Assembly: GCF_020097815.1 (NCBI RefSeq)
Contig: NZ_CP083663.1
Span: 1,054,001-1,118,000 of the forward strand
Length of the DNA: 64,000 nucleotides
Direction of reading: 5' to 3'
Source of the DNA: Haloprofundus salinisoli
GTDB taxonomy: Archaea > Halobacteriota > Halobacteria > Halobacteriales > Haloferacaceae
Part shown: in pieces, positions 18,375-27,138 of the stretch
How positions within the stretch are numbered: the first letter of the stretch is position 1
How the letters are laid out: each line of letters opens with the position of its first letter
Position numbers and translations under genes: made by a program
The notes under the pieces: generated by a model
The model's database searches: none
Seen by the model: the letters and a program-made list of their open reading frames with translations, nothing else
Told to the model about the DNA's origin: nothing

Positions 18375-18716
18375 TCACCAGTTAGCGCCGCGGGCCGTCT
18401 CGTAACTCCGCCTGACGAACGGCAACAGCGATTCGAGTTCGTCCGGCGAGATGTACACCGTCGACCACGTCTCCATGATGCCCGTCTCGCCGCGGAACGG
18501 GTCGACGAACCACTCGTTTTCCAGCGCCTCCTGCGCCTCGCTCGTGAGGTCCGTGAGTGCCAAGCGCATCCCGTCGACGACGGCGAACGGTCGGTCGCCG
18601 ACGCAGTACATCGCGTAGCCGTCGCGGTGTCTGATGCCGACGCCCGGCCACGAGAGGACGAGATTCTCGAACGCTTCGCTCAGCCGCCCTGACCGCTCTG
18701 CACTCGGGTAGACCAT
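18375..18716 (-). CDS. Small conserved protein, DUF5519-like
   Basis: 113 residues. The pattern WPGVGIRHRDGYAMYCVGDRP, a central MRLALTDLTSEAQEAL, and the C-terminal TWSTVYISPDELESLLPFVR with SYETAR resembles the DUF5519 or YjbR-like small proteins, but I cannot decide between them. No catalytic residues are evident. Codon use matches the neighbours, and the frame ends 9 bases from the convergent glutaredoxin gene. Confidence 0.6.
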   Translation of the reverse strand: MVYPSAERSGRLSEAFENLVLSWPGVGIRHRDGYAMYCVGDRPFAVVDGMRLALTDLTSEAQEALENEWFVDPFRGETGIMETWSTVYISPDELESLLPFVRRSYETARGANW

Positions 18717-18797
18717 ATGTTGACAGACGGCACGCGTAGAGAAGAACTCGCCGTCGGTCCGTCGTCCGAACAGTCCGGTCGGTCGGCGGACCGAGCC

Positions 18798-19766
18798 TCA
18801 GTCCGCCGGTTCGTCGGCGCGTTCGCGGATGAGATCGCGGACGTCGTCGGGGTCGGTCATCGCTTCGAGTTCGTCACAGCCGACGAGCGCCGTCCCCTCG
18901 ACGGAGTCGCGCTTGGCGCGCTTCTCGACGAAGTAGACCGAGCGCGTCCGCGTGACCGCGCCGAGCGACGACATGATGCGGGCGCGCTTCTCGGCGGAGC
19001 GGGTGAACGCCGAGTGCCCCGTCAGGAGGTTCTCCTCGCTGCTGTCGTTGTCCTCGCCGACGGCTTTGAACGGCGCGCGCGCCGTCGGGTGCATGTCGAA
19101 TCCGGCGCGGGTGAGCACGGTGACGACGTGGGCGTCCTCCGGGTCGGCCTCGGGGTCCTGCGGCGTCGGGTCGGCGTCGCGCACCTCGTCGGCCCCGTCG
19201 AGCACCGAGACGGGCGCGCTGAACGGTTGCTCGAACAGTTCCTCCAACCGGATGGCCACCTCGATGCTGGCGTTCATGCCGTCCTCGTACTTCGAGACGG
19301 TCCGCCGCGAGACGCCGAGTTCGGAGGCGAGACGGCCGAGACTCCAGCCGCGACGCTCGCGTTCGTCGGCGAGCAGGTCGCCGTCGATGTCGACGTACAA
19401 GCCGCCGGGGGCCGCGTAGATGAGCGGCGGCACCTCCTCGATGAACAGGTCGTACGCCGTGTCCGGGTTGAACACCGGGACGCCGTGACGGAAGTAGACG
19501 ACGCCCGGCTTGAGGTCCTCGTCGCGCGTCCGCAGGCCGAGCACCATCGGCGTCGCCGAGAGGTAGTTGCCGAGACGCCGCATCTCCGCACCGGTCACTG
19601 CGTCGAACGCGTCGATGTTCCCCAGAATCTTCAGGAGGAGGAGGTCCTCGCCGCGACGGGCGGCGAGGTCGAAGCTCTTCGGGCGAACAGCACAGCGTTC
19701 ACTGACGACGAACTCAGCGTCGCGCAGCATCGCGGTGACGTTCCCTATCAGAGCAGAGCGGGACAT
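18798..19766 (-). CDS. Conserved archaeal HTH-type transcriptional regulator
   Basis: 322 residues from ATG 19766 ([19 protein letters not shown]). An N-terminal domain of about 120 residues precedes a Cro/XRE helix-turn-helix ([29 protein letters not shown]) near residues 130-160, then about 160 residues ending in a C-terminal alpha/beta domain. This layout matches the UPF-type putative HTH regulators conserved in euryarchaea next to tRNA-modification and replication genes. Regulated genes are unknown. It is divergent from tiaS. Confidence 0.85.
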   Translation of the reverse strand: MSRSALIGNVTAMLRDAEFVVSERCAVRPKSFDLAARRGEDLLLLKILGNIDAFDAVTGAEMRRLGNYLSATPMVLGLRTRDEDLKPGVVYFRHGVPVFNPDTAYDLFIEEVPPLIYAAPGGLYVDIDGDLLADERERRGWSLGRLASELGVSRRTVSKYEDGMNASIEVAIRLEELFEQPFSAPVSVLDGADEVRDADPTPQDPEADPEDAHVVTVLTRAGFDMHPTARAPFKAVGEDNDSSEENLLTGHSAFTRSAEKRARIMSSLGAVTRTRSVYFVEKRAKRDSVEGTALVGCDELEAMTDPDDVRDLIRERADEPAD

Positions 19767-19912
19767 GGGGGGTAATAAGCCCGTCAAGACACATAGGCGT
19801 TTCGGCGGACACGTCCTCGCCGTCGCCCGATTACCTCCGCGCATGGCCGATAGTGTTAAGTGAGGAACGACGACCCGAAAGCCGGATGTGACCCCCCGAA
19901 CAATCGCCCACA

Positions 19913-21184
19913 GTGACGGTTATCGGCCTCGACGACACCGACTCCCGCGAGCAGGGGATGTGCACGACGTACGCCGCGACACTCGTCGCCGACGCGATTC
20001 GGGAGACGGGCGGACGCGTCGACCGACGGCTTCTCGTGCGACTCAACCCCGCCGTGAAACAGAAGACCCGGGGAAATGCGGCGTTGGCGCTCCACACCGA
20101 CGTCTCGCCCGAGACGGCGCTGGGACTCGCCGCGGACGTCGTCGACCGGTTGGCCGTCGGTGACGACCCGCGAACGAGTCCGGGCGTCGTCGTCGCCGAC
20201 GGCGACCCGGCGGCGGTTCCGGAGTCGGTCCGGCGGTTCGCCCGCGACGCCGTCCGCGACTTCCACGCAACCGACGACGCCGTCAAACTCGCCGAGTCGG
20301 CGGGGTATCGGCACCGCGGGTGGCGCGGTGGCCGGGGACGCATCGGTGCGCTCGCGGCCGTCGGCGCGTGGGCGGCGTTCGAGGAGTGGACGTACGAGCA
20401 GATCTCCTACCGCGAGTTCGACCGCTGCGGCACACCCCGCGCCGTCGACGAGGACTCCGTGTTCGCGGCCGCCGAGGCCGCCTACCCCGACGCGTGGGAC
20501 ACCGTCGACACCGAGGAGAACCAGGCGGTCTGCGTGCCGAACGCGCCGGGACCGATTCTCCACGGCGTCCGCGGCGACGACGTCAACGCGGTCCGGAGCG
20601 TCGCCGAGCGTATCGAGAGCGAACCGGTCGAACGGACGACGCTATTTCTGACGAATCAGGGGACAGACGCCCACTTACGCGCTGGAAGGCTCGGCGACGT
20701 CGAAGATGGGCGGGCCTACCGCCTCGACGGCCGCGTGTACGCCGCGCCTGAGACGCGCGCAGGCGGCCACGTGTTCGTCACGCTCGCGGACGGAAGCGGA
20801 GCGACGCTCCCCTGTGTCGCCTTCGAACCGACCAAGCGGTTCCGCGACCGGGTGCGGGCGCTCCGGGTGGGTGACGAACTCACCGTCTGCGGTGAGGTTT
20901 CCGACGGGACGCTCAAACTGGAAAAGTTCGCCGTTCGGGCCCTAAACCGGGTCGAAACGGTCGTCCCCGACTGTCCAGACTGCGGGAGACGGATGAAAAG
21001 CGCCGGGCGAAATCAGGGGTATCGCTGTCGAGCGTGCGGGACGAAGACCGCGGGGAAGACCGAACAGTACGTGGAGCGTGACCTCGAAGAAGGTTGGTAC
21101 GAAGTGCCGCCTTGCGCGCGCCGCCACGTCGCGAAACCGCTCGTCAGAGGCGGCTTCGACGCGCCGACGCATCCGGAGCGATAG
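19913..21184 (+). CDS. tiaS: tRNA(Ile2) 2-agmatinylcytidine synthetase
   Basis: 423 residues from a GTG. The N-terminus [18 protein letters not shown] is the TiaS signature, followed by [11 protein letters not shown] and [12 protein letters not shown]. An OB-fold (about residues 270-340) and a C-terminal zinc ribbon (CPDCGRRM and CRACG) complete the four-domain architecture. TiaS attaches agmatine to C34 of the AUA-decoding tRNA-Ile, essential for reading AUA in archaea. Full length and all domains intact. Confidence 0.95.
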   Translation: MTVIGLDDTDSREQGMCTTYAATLVADAIRETGGRVDRRLLVRLNPAVKQKTRGNAALALHTDVSPETALGLAADVVDRLAVGDDPRTSPGVVVADGDPAAVPESVRRFARDAVRDFHATDDAVKLAESAGYRHRGWRGGRGRIGALAAVGAWAAFEEWTYEQISYREFDRCGTPRAVDEDSVFAAAEAAYPDAWDTVDTEENQAVCVPNAPGPILHGVRGDDVNAVRSVAERIESEPVERTTLFLTNQGTDAHLRAGRLGDVEDGRAYRLDGRVYAAPETRAGGHVFVTLADGSGATLPCVAFEPTKRFRDRVRALRVGDELTVCGEVSDGTLKLEKFAVRALNRVETVVPDCPDCGRRMKSAGRNQGYRCRACGTKTAGKTEQYVERDLEEGWYEVPPCARRHVAKPLVRGGFDAPTHPER

Positions 21185-21319
21185 GAGCGACTTTCGGCCG
21201 ACGAACCTCCGCGTAACGATCGTTTCTCGGGAGTACATCCGAGATTACGTGTCGGTAAACACAACCGTACACTCGGTAGCGAGTCGATAGTAAAGACCGA
21301 GGTTGTAGACGTAGTATCC

Positions 21320-21508
21320 GTGACAAACGAGTGGAAAACTCCTCCGGAGCTCTCGTGGCTGTTCGAGGTAGACCACGTCATCTCACCGAGCAGTTTCGGT
21401 CCTGACCGCTGTACGCTGTTCCCGGCGGACGCGACGGACGAGGAACTGCTTACCACGTGGGTGTCGGCGGACGAGGGTGCGTACATCCCTCTCGACGAGA
21501 TGCTCTGA
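21320..21508 (+). CDS. Small haloarchaeal protein, DUF7511-like
   Basis: 62 residues from a GTG. The core FGPDRCTLFPADATDEELLTTWVS followed by EGAYIPLDEML is a pattern I recognise from a large family of short haloarchaeal proteins (DUF7511 type) of unknown function. The AT-rich stretch TAGTAAAGACC lies about 30 bases upstream. Nothing in the neighbourhood indicates its role. Confidence 0.6.
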   Translation: MTNEWKTPPELSWLFEVDHVISPSSFGPDRCTLFPADATDEELLTTWVSADEGAYIPLDEML

Positions 21509-21620
21509 GCGACGCAGTTACGCCCGGTTTCGCGCGACGAACAGCCCAACGTCCGGAGGCGAAGGCACCGTTGTCTGTCCGTGTTTCGACGAGAGGAGCG
21601 AACGCGTCGACGTTCTCGGG

Positions 21621-21674
21621 GTCGACGACGTTCTTCGAGTCGACGACATTCTTCGAGTCGACGACCTTCTCCGA
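21621..21674. repeat. Three 18-bp tandem repeats
   Basis: Units at 21621-21638, 21639-21656 and 21657-21674 start GTCGACGAC and differ by one or two bases. They lie in the 294-base gap between the DUF7511-like gene and threonine synthase, where I find no convincing gene. Both strands are open through the repeat, but neither product looks like a known protein. Confidence 0.65.
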
Positions 21675-21802
21675 CAGCGCGTACGCGACCACAGGTTCGA
21701 CTGCCGTCACGTGAAGGGAGTTGTCGTGTCGCGGTGCGTCGGCCGTCTCGGAGGCGTCTCGAACCGGTGGTTCCCCGTTTTCGGGCGTGAAGCCCTGGAA
21801 CG

Positions 21803-22882
21803 CTACTGTTTCAGGCCGCTGCCGGTGAGCGGGACGACTACGTCTGCGTCGGCGTCGAGGACGCCGCGTTCGCGGTACGTCCGGAGCGCGGCGGGCGCGA
21901 CGGCACAGGTCGGTTCGACGTAGAAGCCGACGCGGTGTAGCGCGTCGAGTTCGTCGGCGACGGCCGACTCGCCGAGCGCGATAGCGTCGCCGTCGGTGTC
22001 GTCGATGGCGCGGAGAATCGCCTCTCGCTGGACCGGCTCTCGAATCTGGATGCCGTCGGCGACGTCGTTACTCCCGTCCGTGTCTTCCTCGTGGAGTTCC
22101 TCGGCTATCGGCGCGTAGCCCGCCGCTTGCGCGCCGAGCAGTCGCGGCATCCGGTCGGTCCACCCGGCGTCGTAGAGGGCGCGAAAGCCGTGGTAGGCAC
22201 CGAGAAACAGCGTTCCGTGACCCAGCGGCGTGACGACGGCGTCGGGGACGTTCCAGTCGCGCTGGAGCGCTGTCTCGTAGGCGAACGTCGCCGTTCCGGC
22301 GAAGAAGGCGGGGTTCCACGCGTGGCTGGCGTACCAGCCGTCGCCGGATTCGACCGCCGAGAGGCAGGCGTCGGTCACGTTCTGGCGCGACCCCTCCACG
22401 CGAACCGGCGTCGCGCCCGCCCGCTCGATGGCGCGGAGTTTCGACGCCTTCACCGACGCCGGGACGTAGATTTCGGCGTCGACGCCCGCGCGGGCGGCGT
22501 AGGTGGCGATCGCCGCGCCCGCGTTGCCCGAGGAGTCCTCGACGACGGTGTCGACGCCGAGTTCGACCGCCCGCGACAGCGTCGTCGTCGCGCCGCGGTC
22601 TTTGAAGCTCCCGGTCGGGAAGACGTACTCCAGTTTGAACTGCGCGTTCCACTCGTCGACGTCGACGAGCGGCGTCGTCCCCTCGCCGAGCGAGACGTGG
22701 CGCTCGACGGGCAGAAACTCCGAAAAGGACCAGAGACCGTCGCGGGCGTCGAACGCCGTCGGGTCGGGCGCGGAACGGTCGGGGAGCGGCCGCTCGGCGA
22801 ACTCCAGCGGGTGGCCGCACTCGCAGCGCCAGCGGTCCTCGTACGTTCGACCGCAGTCCGGACAGGAGAGATTCTGTGCCAT
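21803..22882 (-). CDS. thrC: Threonine synthase
   Basis: 359 residues. An N-terminal zinc-ribbon-like element (Cys7, Cys10, Cys20, Cys22) precedes the fold-type II PLP domain. Lys94 in FPTGSFKDRGATTT is the PLP lysine, and EDSSGNAGAAIATYAARAG supplies the phosphate-binding and substrate loop. The shorter archaeal form converts O-phosphohomoserine to threonine; a diverged threonine-synthase-like enzyme cannot be excluded. The upstream TATA-like sequence ATAATTATC at 22910-22918 fits a short leader. Confidence 0.85.
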   Translation of the reverse strand: MAQNLSCPDCGRTYEDRWRCECGHPLEFAERPLPDRSAPDPTAFDARDGLWSFSEFLPVERHVSLGEGTTPLVDVDEWNAQFKLEYVFPTGSFKDRGATTTLSRAVELGVDTVVEDSSGNAGAAIATYAARAGVDAEIYVPASVKASKLRAIERAGATPVRVEGSRQNVTDACLSAVESGDGWYASHAWNPAFFAGTATFAYETALQRDWNVPDAVVTPLGHGTLFLGAYHGFRALYDAGWTDRMPRLLGAQAAGYAPIAEELHEEDTDGSNDVADGIQIREPVQREAILRAIDDTDGDAIALGESAVADELDALHRVGFYVEPTCAVAPAALRTYRERGVLDADADVVVPLTGSGLKQ

Positions 22883-23020
22883 AGTAGTACTTGCTTAGGA
22901 CGAGAGCCAATAATTATCGGCTTACAGCGCCAGAGGCTCTTTTTGTATCAACAGTGACACTCACGGATAGTCAGAAGAGGGTAAATAACACACATCGGCG
23001 GGGCTAATCTACCGAGTTAC

Positions 23021-23980
23021 TCAAACAGTATCGACGTTCACGCCCACCGAACAGACGTACTCGCCGGTGGCGACCTGCGGGAGACGCCGCGAGCGCCAGA
23101 AGATACCCGCGTTGTCGGCGGTGACTCGGCCCTTCAGTTGCCCGAACACGTCCGTCACCTCGAACAGCGTCTCGCCGGCGGAGACGCGGTCGCCGAGGTC
23201 GCACTTGAAGTCGACGAGGCCGCCGGCGGGCGACCCGTACTGATCGAAACCGCCGGCGCGGGTTTGCGGCTCGGGGTCCACGTCGCCGTCGAGGAAGCCG
23301 TAGCCGTGGAGCACGTTGAAGATGCCGCGGACGCCGAGTCGGATGCTCTCGTCGTCCCACCCGACGCAGCCGCCGAGTTCGGGGTCGACGGTGGGAATCC
23401 CCTCGTCGGGACCCGCGCGGGCGAGTTGGCCGTCCGGCCCCTTCTGGTCGAGGATGTAGCCGCACCCGAACGTCTTCGCCAGTTCGAGACACTCGCGGTG
23501 GAGGCGGTGTCGCGGGCCGCAGCGGACGCGAACCTCGTTTATCATCCGGCTGGTCGACCCCTGATGGAGGTCGAGGATGAGATCCGCGCGCGTCGCCACC
23601 TCGAACGTCGCCGCCGCGATGCGTTCGGTCGACGTGCCGTTCTCGTCGCCGGGGTACGCCCGGTTCATCTTCGTGTCGTCGATGGGGTTGCGATGCTGGG
23701 CGACCTGGAAGGCGTGGTAGTTGACGATGCCGACGACGAGTATCGTTCCCGAGAGCTCCGTCGGGTCGATCTGCGGAATCGCCTGCTGGACGACGCCGAC
23801 TCCGTTGAGTTCGTCGCCGTCGCTCGCTGCCTGAACGTAGAGTGTCTTCCCGTCGCGTGCGCCGTTTATCACCGCGACGGGCAGTCCCACCGAACTGCCG
23901 TCGCGAGCCTCACCGACTTCCAGTCGGCCCGTGTCGAACTCACCGGGGGCCGCGCTCGCAGTTCCGAGCGTCGTCGTCAT
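23021..23980 (-). CDS. Succinylglutamate desuccinylase/aspartoacylase-family (M14) deacylase
   Basis: 319 residues. Zinc-binding elements are visible as GDELNGVGVVQQ (near residue 55, in the usual HGDE position, but here SDGDE without the histidine) and LILDLHQGS (near residue 135, with the second zinc histidine). NPIDDTKMNRAYPGD supplies the conserved Asn-Arg substrate clamp. A C-terminal beta domain (about 240-319) is typical of the family. Relatives deacylate N-acyl amino acids or ectoine precursors; the substrate here is unknown. The altered first zinc histidine deserves checking. Confidence 0.78.
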   Translation of the reverse strand: MTTTLGTASAAPGEFDTGRLEVGEARDGSSVGLPVAVINGARDGKTLYVQAASDGDELNGVGVVQQAIPQIDPTELSGTILVVGIVNYHAFQVAQHRNPIDDTKMNRAYPGDENGTSTERIAAATFEVATRADLILDLHQGSTSRMINEVRVRCGPRHRLHRECLELAKTFGCGYILDQKGPDGQLARAGPDEGIPTVDPELGGCVGWDDESIRLGVRGIFNVLHGYGFLDGDVDPEPQTRAGGFDQYGSPAGGLVDFKCDLGDRVSAGETLFEVTDVFGQLKGRVTADNAGIFWRSRRLPQVATGEYVCSVGVNVDTV

Positions 23981-24073
23981 TGGTCGATGGACGGACGCAC
24001 CTACCTTTAGGGGTTCGGTCCCCGCGAACCGGACGGGGGTACGCGCTTCGGAGCCGGTCTGTCACTCCAAAAC

Positions 24074-24084
24074 TTTATCATATA
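24074..24084 (+). promoter_or_regulatory. TATA element of the CHAT module
   Basis: CTTTATCATAT lies 21-31 bases before the ATG at 24105, in an AT-rich island of about 45 bases. It would drive the DUF7504-type gene and the CHAT gene as one near-leaderless transcript. Confidence 0.55.
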
Positions 24085-24104
24085 GGTTATCTAACAGAAG
24101 GTAA

Positions 24105-24782
24105 ATGCGTGCCGAGGGTCGGAGTCGCGGAGAGGAGTCGGTAGATCCCCTCCGAGGGAAGTTGATGCAGTTGAAGCGTCGGGGCTGCAATCTCCTCGTT
24201 ACGGGGTCAGTGTCGGAAGCGGTGACCGCCCGAGCGACCCAACGACTGCTCGGCTCGCCCGTCGAGGACCGCAAACGGCTCGTGACGCTGACGGAGGCAC
24301 CGACGAGAGGCGTCGACGCTCGGCTCCCCATCGGCGTCTCCGCCGACGACGCCGACGTGAGAATCGTCGAACGGCGACGCGTCGACCGGTCGGCCGTCGA
24401 GGGTGTCCGACACGACGGTCGAAGCGGCGACACCGAACTTCGGCGTCTCGAACGCGACATCTCACGCGCCATCGCCTCACTCGACGACGGCAGCGGGTTC
24501 GGCCCGAGCGAACTCCGACTGTCGGTCGATTCGCTGGGCACGCTCACGGAGATGTACGAGATACCGCAGGTCTGCGGCTTCCTCCGCCGAGTCTGCGACA
24601 CCGTCGAAGATAGAGAGGGTATGGGCCACTACCACCTCCCCCTCCCGGACGACAGTCCGCGCGTCGACCAGTTCGCGCACGTGTTCGACGCGCGCATCGA
24701 ACTCCGTCAGCGCGAACCCTACGGTCCCGAACAACGGTGGCACGTCCCGGACTACGGGACGACGGGGTGGATACAGATATGA
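24105..24782 (+). CDS. RecA-like haloarchaeal protein, DUF7504 type
   Basis: 225 residues. The segment LKRRGCNLLVTGSVSEAVTA corresponds to the first strand and P-loop position of RAD55/RecA-like domains, but the Walker A lysine is absent. The middle region GTELRRLERDISRAIASLD-like and the segment LRLSVDSLGTLTEMYEIPQV fit the DUF7504 family of haloarchaea. Probably a non-hydrolysing sensor or scaffold. It lies 10 bases before the CHAT gene, so the two are almost certainly co-transcribed. Confidence 0.72.
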   Translation: MRAEGRSRGEESVDPLRGKLMQLKRRGCNLLVTGSVSEAVTARATQRLLGSPVEDRKRLVTLTEAPTRGVDARLPIGVSADDADVRIVERRRVDRSAVEGVRHDGRSGDTELRRLERDISRAIASLDDGSGFGPSELRLSVDSLGTLTEMYEIPQVCGFLRRVCDTVEDREGMGHYHLPLPDDSPRVDQFAHVFDARIELRQREPYGPEQRWHVPDYGTTGWIQI

Positions 24783-24792
24783 GGGGGCACTC

Positions 24793-26901
24793 GTGAGTAC
24801 TCTGCATTGCGTCTCGTTGAGCGACCGAGACGGCATCCGGCTCGTCGACAGTATCGAGAACGCGCGGTTCGAGATGTACACACCCGAGCCGGTCGCACCG
24901 AGGGAAGCGGAACCCTCGGCGTTTTGCTTTCCGGTCGACCTCGCGGTCGAGCTGCGTACCACCTCACTGCGACTGCCGAAGTTGGCGGGAGCGATCGTGC
25001 GGAGCCAGGACGGTCGGACCGTCACGCAGTCGATGAACCGCAGCGGTCTCTCGCTCGACGCCGACGCCTACGACATCGAGATGACGACGGCACCGATGAA
25101 ACTGTTCGTCGCCGTCGATGCCGCCGTCTCGATACGCTACGGCGAGCGGAGCACGACGTTCGAGTTCGACGACCCGACGCGCGTCTACGTCGGAGCTCGG
25201 TCGTTTCACGAGCGGCCGGCCGGCACAATCGTGACGCCGGACGACCCCGAGGAGACGATGCGCGCCGTCTCGCTCCTCGGGTCGGCGCTGAAGACGACGG
25301 CCCCGGAGCGGTCGTTCCCCACGCTCCGGGGCCACCCGCCGCTCGTCGAGCGCGGAGAGTCGTTCGACGCCCCCGACCACCTCGAATCGCCTGAGACGGG
25401 CGTGACACTGGTGCTTCCCCCGGAACGTTCGGCGGTGTACGCCAGCGCGCCGCTGGCGTACTATCTGGGCGCGACGGTCGTTCCCGGGTCGGAGGCACGG
25501 CTCGACGTCGCCGGCCGGTCGTTCCCGCTCGCACCCGGCGGCGACGTCGAACGCGAACTCGGGCGGACGCTCCGGCAAGTGTTCTTCCTGGACTGTCTCA
25601 CGCGGACGGAGGGCTACTACCCCGTCGACCTCCACGAGCGATACGCCGTCGAGGCGGCGTTCGACGTGGCGTTCGCCTCGCTGTACGAGTTACCGCTGGA
25701 CGAACAGCTCGCCGAGTACCTCTCGATTCCGTTCGCGGACCTCGAACCGCATCTCCCGGCGTGGAACCTCACGACGGACGTCCGACCGACCGCGGAGAAC
25801 GTCGAGATGCTCCCGTTCGTCGCCAACGACCTCTCGCTGGTTCGGTGTCCCGACCGGTTGTCGCTCACCCCGCCGGACCCCGAACCGAAGGCCGTGACCG
25901 ACTTCTTCCGTCAGGCCACTCACACCCCTGCGACGGGCGGGACGAGCGAAACGCTCGTTCGCGGTGCGTCCGACGCCGCGGAAACCGAGGAGATAGTCCA
26001 TCCGCGACCCGCAGACACGGTCGAACACGCCTGGGTCGGCGAGGGGTTCCCGCTCGGGGCGAGCAAGGCGACGGCGGCGTCGTACCGCCGCCGCCTCGAA
26101 CGCGACGTCTCCGACCGGACGAGCATCGACATCACCGTCGTCTGCAACGACGAACAGATGCGCGAGGAAGGGGTCGTCGCCGAACTGTACGGCCTCAGGG
26201 ATCTGTTACAGTTCGAAATCGACATTCGGTACGACCTCACCCGGGAGGAACTGACCGAGGTGCTCTCGCGGCCGACGAACTTCCTGCATTACATCGGCCA
26301 CGTCGACCACCGCGGAATGCAGTGTGCCGACGGCTTCCTCGACGCGCAAGAGCTCGACGGCGTGGCCGTCGAGTCGTTTCTGCTCAACGCCTGTAGTTCG
26401 TACAAGCAGGGCGAGGCACTCGTCGAGCGGGGAAGCTACGGCGGCGTCGTGACGCTCTCGGACGTGGCGAACACGACGGCGACGAAACTGGGGCAGACGC
26501 TGGCGCGGTTGTTGAACTGCGGCTTCACGCTCCGGTCGGCGCTGAGCATCGCACAGCGAGAGGTGTTCACCGGGAATCGGTACATCGTCCTCGGCGACGG
26601 CGGACTGTCGTTGTGTCAGAACGAGAGTGGGGTACCCGGCGTGTTGCGAATCGAACCTCAAGAAAACGGTGTATACGAGATCGAACTAGAGTACTATCCC
26701 GTGAAATCGTACGATCTCGGAAGCGTCGTCAAGCCTCTCTTAGAGACGGTTGATAAATATCATCTGGCAACGGGTACTGTTGGAAAGTTTGAGATACGAA
26801 GCGAGGAATTAATCGAATTCCTCGAACTGGAACGTGCCCCTGTGAGAATCGATGGGACACTGAAATGGAGTGACGAACTCAGTACAGAGTCATTTGGATA
26901 G
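24793..26901 (+). CDS. CHAT-domain (caspase-like) protease, haloarchaeal type
   Basis: 702 residues from the GTG at 24793; the frame is open further upstream but there overlaps the DUF7504 gene. Residues 1 to about 400 are a region I cannot assign. The CHAT domain spans roughly 415-630. His503 in FLHYIGHVDHRG and Cys534 in LLNACSSYKQG form the expected His-Cys dyad, and GSYGGVVTLSDV follows as usual. About 85 C-terminal residues are encoded by DNA of much lower GC. CHAT proteases are activated by partner proteins in bacterial defence and cell-death systems; the target here is unknown. Confidence 0.8.
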   Translation: MSTLHCVSLSDRDGIRLVDSIENARFEMYTPEPVAPREAEPSAFCFPVDLAVELRTTSLRLPKLAGAIVRSQDGRTVTQSMNRSGLSLDADAYDIEMTTAPMKLFVAVDAAVSIRYGERSTTFEFDDPTRVYVGARSFHERPAGTIVTPDDPEETMRAVSLLGSALKTTAPERSFPTLRGHPPLVERGESFDAPDHLESPETGVTLVLPPERSAVYASAPLAYYLGATVVPGSEARLDVAGRSFPLAPGGDVERELGRTLRQVFFLDCLTRTEGYYPVDLHERYAVEAAFDVAFASLYELPLDEQLAEYLSIPFADLEPHLPAWNLTTDVRPTAENVEMLPFVANDLSLVRCPDRLSLTPPDPEPKAVTDFFRQATHTPATGGTSETLVRGASDAAETEEIVHPRPADTVEHAWVGEGFPLGASKATAASYRRRLERDVSDRTSIDITVVCNDEQMREEGVVAELYGLRDLLQFEIDIRYDLTREELTEVLSRPTNFLHYIGHVDHRGMQCADGFLDAQELDGVAVESFLLNACSSYKQGEALVERGSYGGVVTLSDVANTTATKLGQTLARLLNCGFTLRSALSIAQREVFTGNRYIVLGDGGLSLCQNESGVPGVLRIEPQENGVYEIELEYYPVKSYDLGSVVKPLLETVDKYHLATGTVGKFEIRSEELIEFLELERAPVRIDGTLKWSDELSTESFG

Positions 26902-26914
26902 CTCTACACCGGGT

Positions 26915-27049
26915 TTACGGTCCGTTAGTGCAAAATGCGTTGTTCGCCGCTACGGCCCCTGCCTGCGAGAGCAGGAGCGTCATCGTGAACAGGACGCCGA
27001 TCATTCGTGGGTGGTCGCGCAGGTAACTTGCGATTGGGTGTTCGCTCAT
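26915..27049 (-). CDS. 44-residue hydrophobic peptide, DUF7503 type
   Basis: Starts at ATG 27049 and ends at 26915, 13 bases from the convergent CHAT stop. The protein begins MSEHPIASYLRDHPRMIGVL and continues FTMTLLLSQAGAVAANNAF, ending CTNGP. The conserved DHPRMIGVLFT-LLLSQAG core is a haloarchaeal small-protein family annotated DUF7503. One amphipathic or membrane segment spans residues 16-35, and A-x-A-A-like residues at 32-35 resemble a cleavage site. Its location beside a caspase-like protease makes it a candidate substrate or effector (inference). Confidence 0.7.
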   Translation of the reverse strand: MSEHPIASYLRDHPRMIGVLFTMTLLLSQAGAVAANNAFCTNGP

Positions 27050-27098
27050 GTACATCCGCTACGAGACGCGATGTTGAGATTTAATTAACTAAAATAAT

Positions 27099-27108
27099 CT
27101 TATAAATT
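27099..27108 (+). promoter_or_regulatory. TATA element of the DUF7344-type gene
   Basis: CTTATAAATT lies 31-40 bases before the GTG at 27139 within the most AT-rich stretch of the window (27080-27120). The opposite strand of the same island probably holds the promoter of the 44-residue peptide. Confidence 0.5.
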
Positions 27109-27138
27109 TAGAGTGCTAAAAACTCCTACACTTGGCGA

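Noticed and set aside
21450-21710. 86-residue minus-strand frame after threonine synthase
   Set aside because: It contains the 18-bp repeat (VVDSKN units) and runs into the opposite-strand small gene; no family resemblance, so not called as a gene.
24403-24792. N-terminal extension of the CHAT protein
   Set aside because: It overlaps the DUF7504 gene in another frame and has shadow-like composition; GTG 24793, 10 bases after that gene's stop, is the better start.
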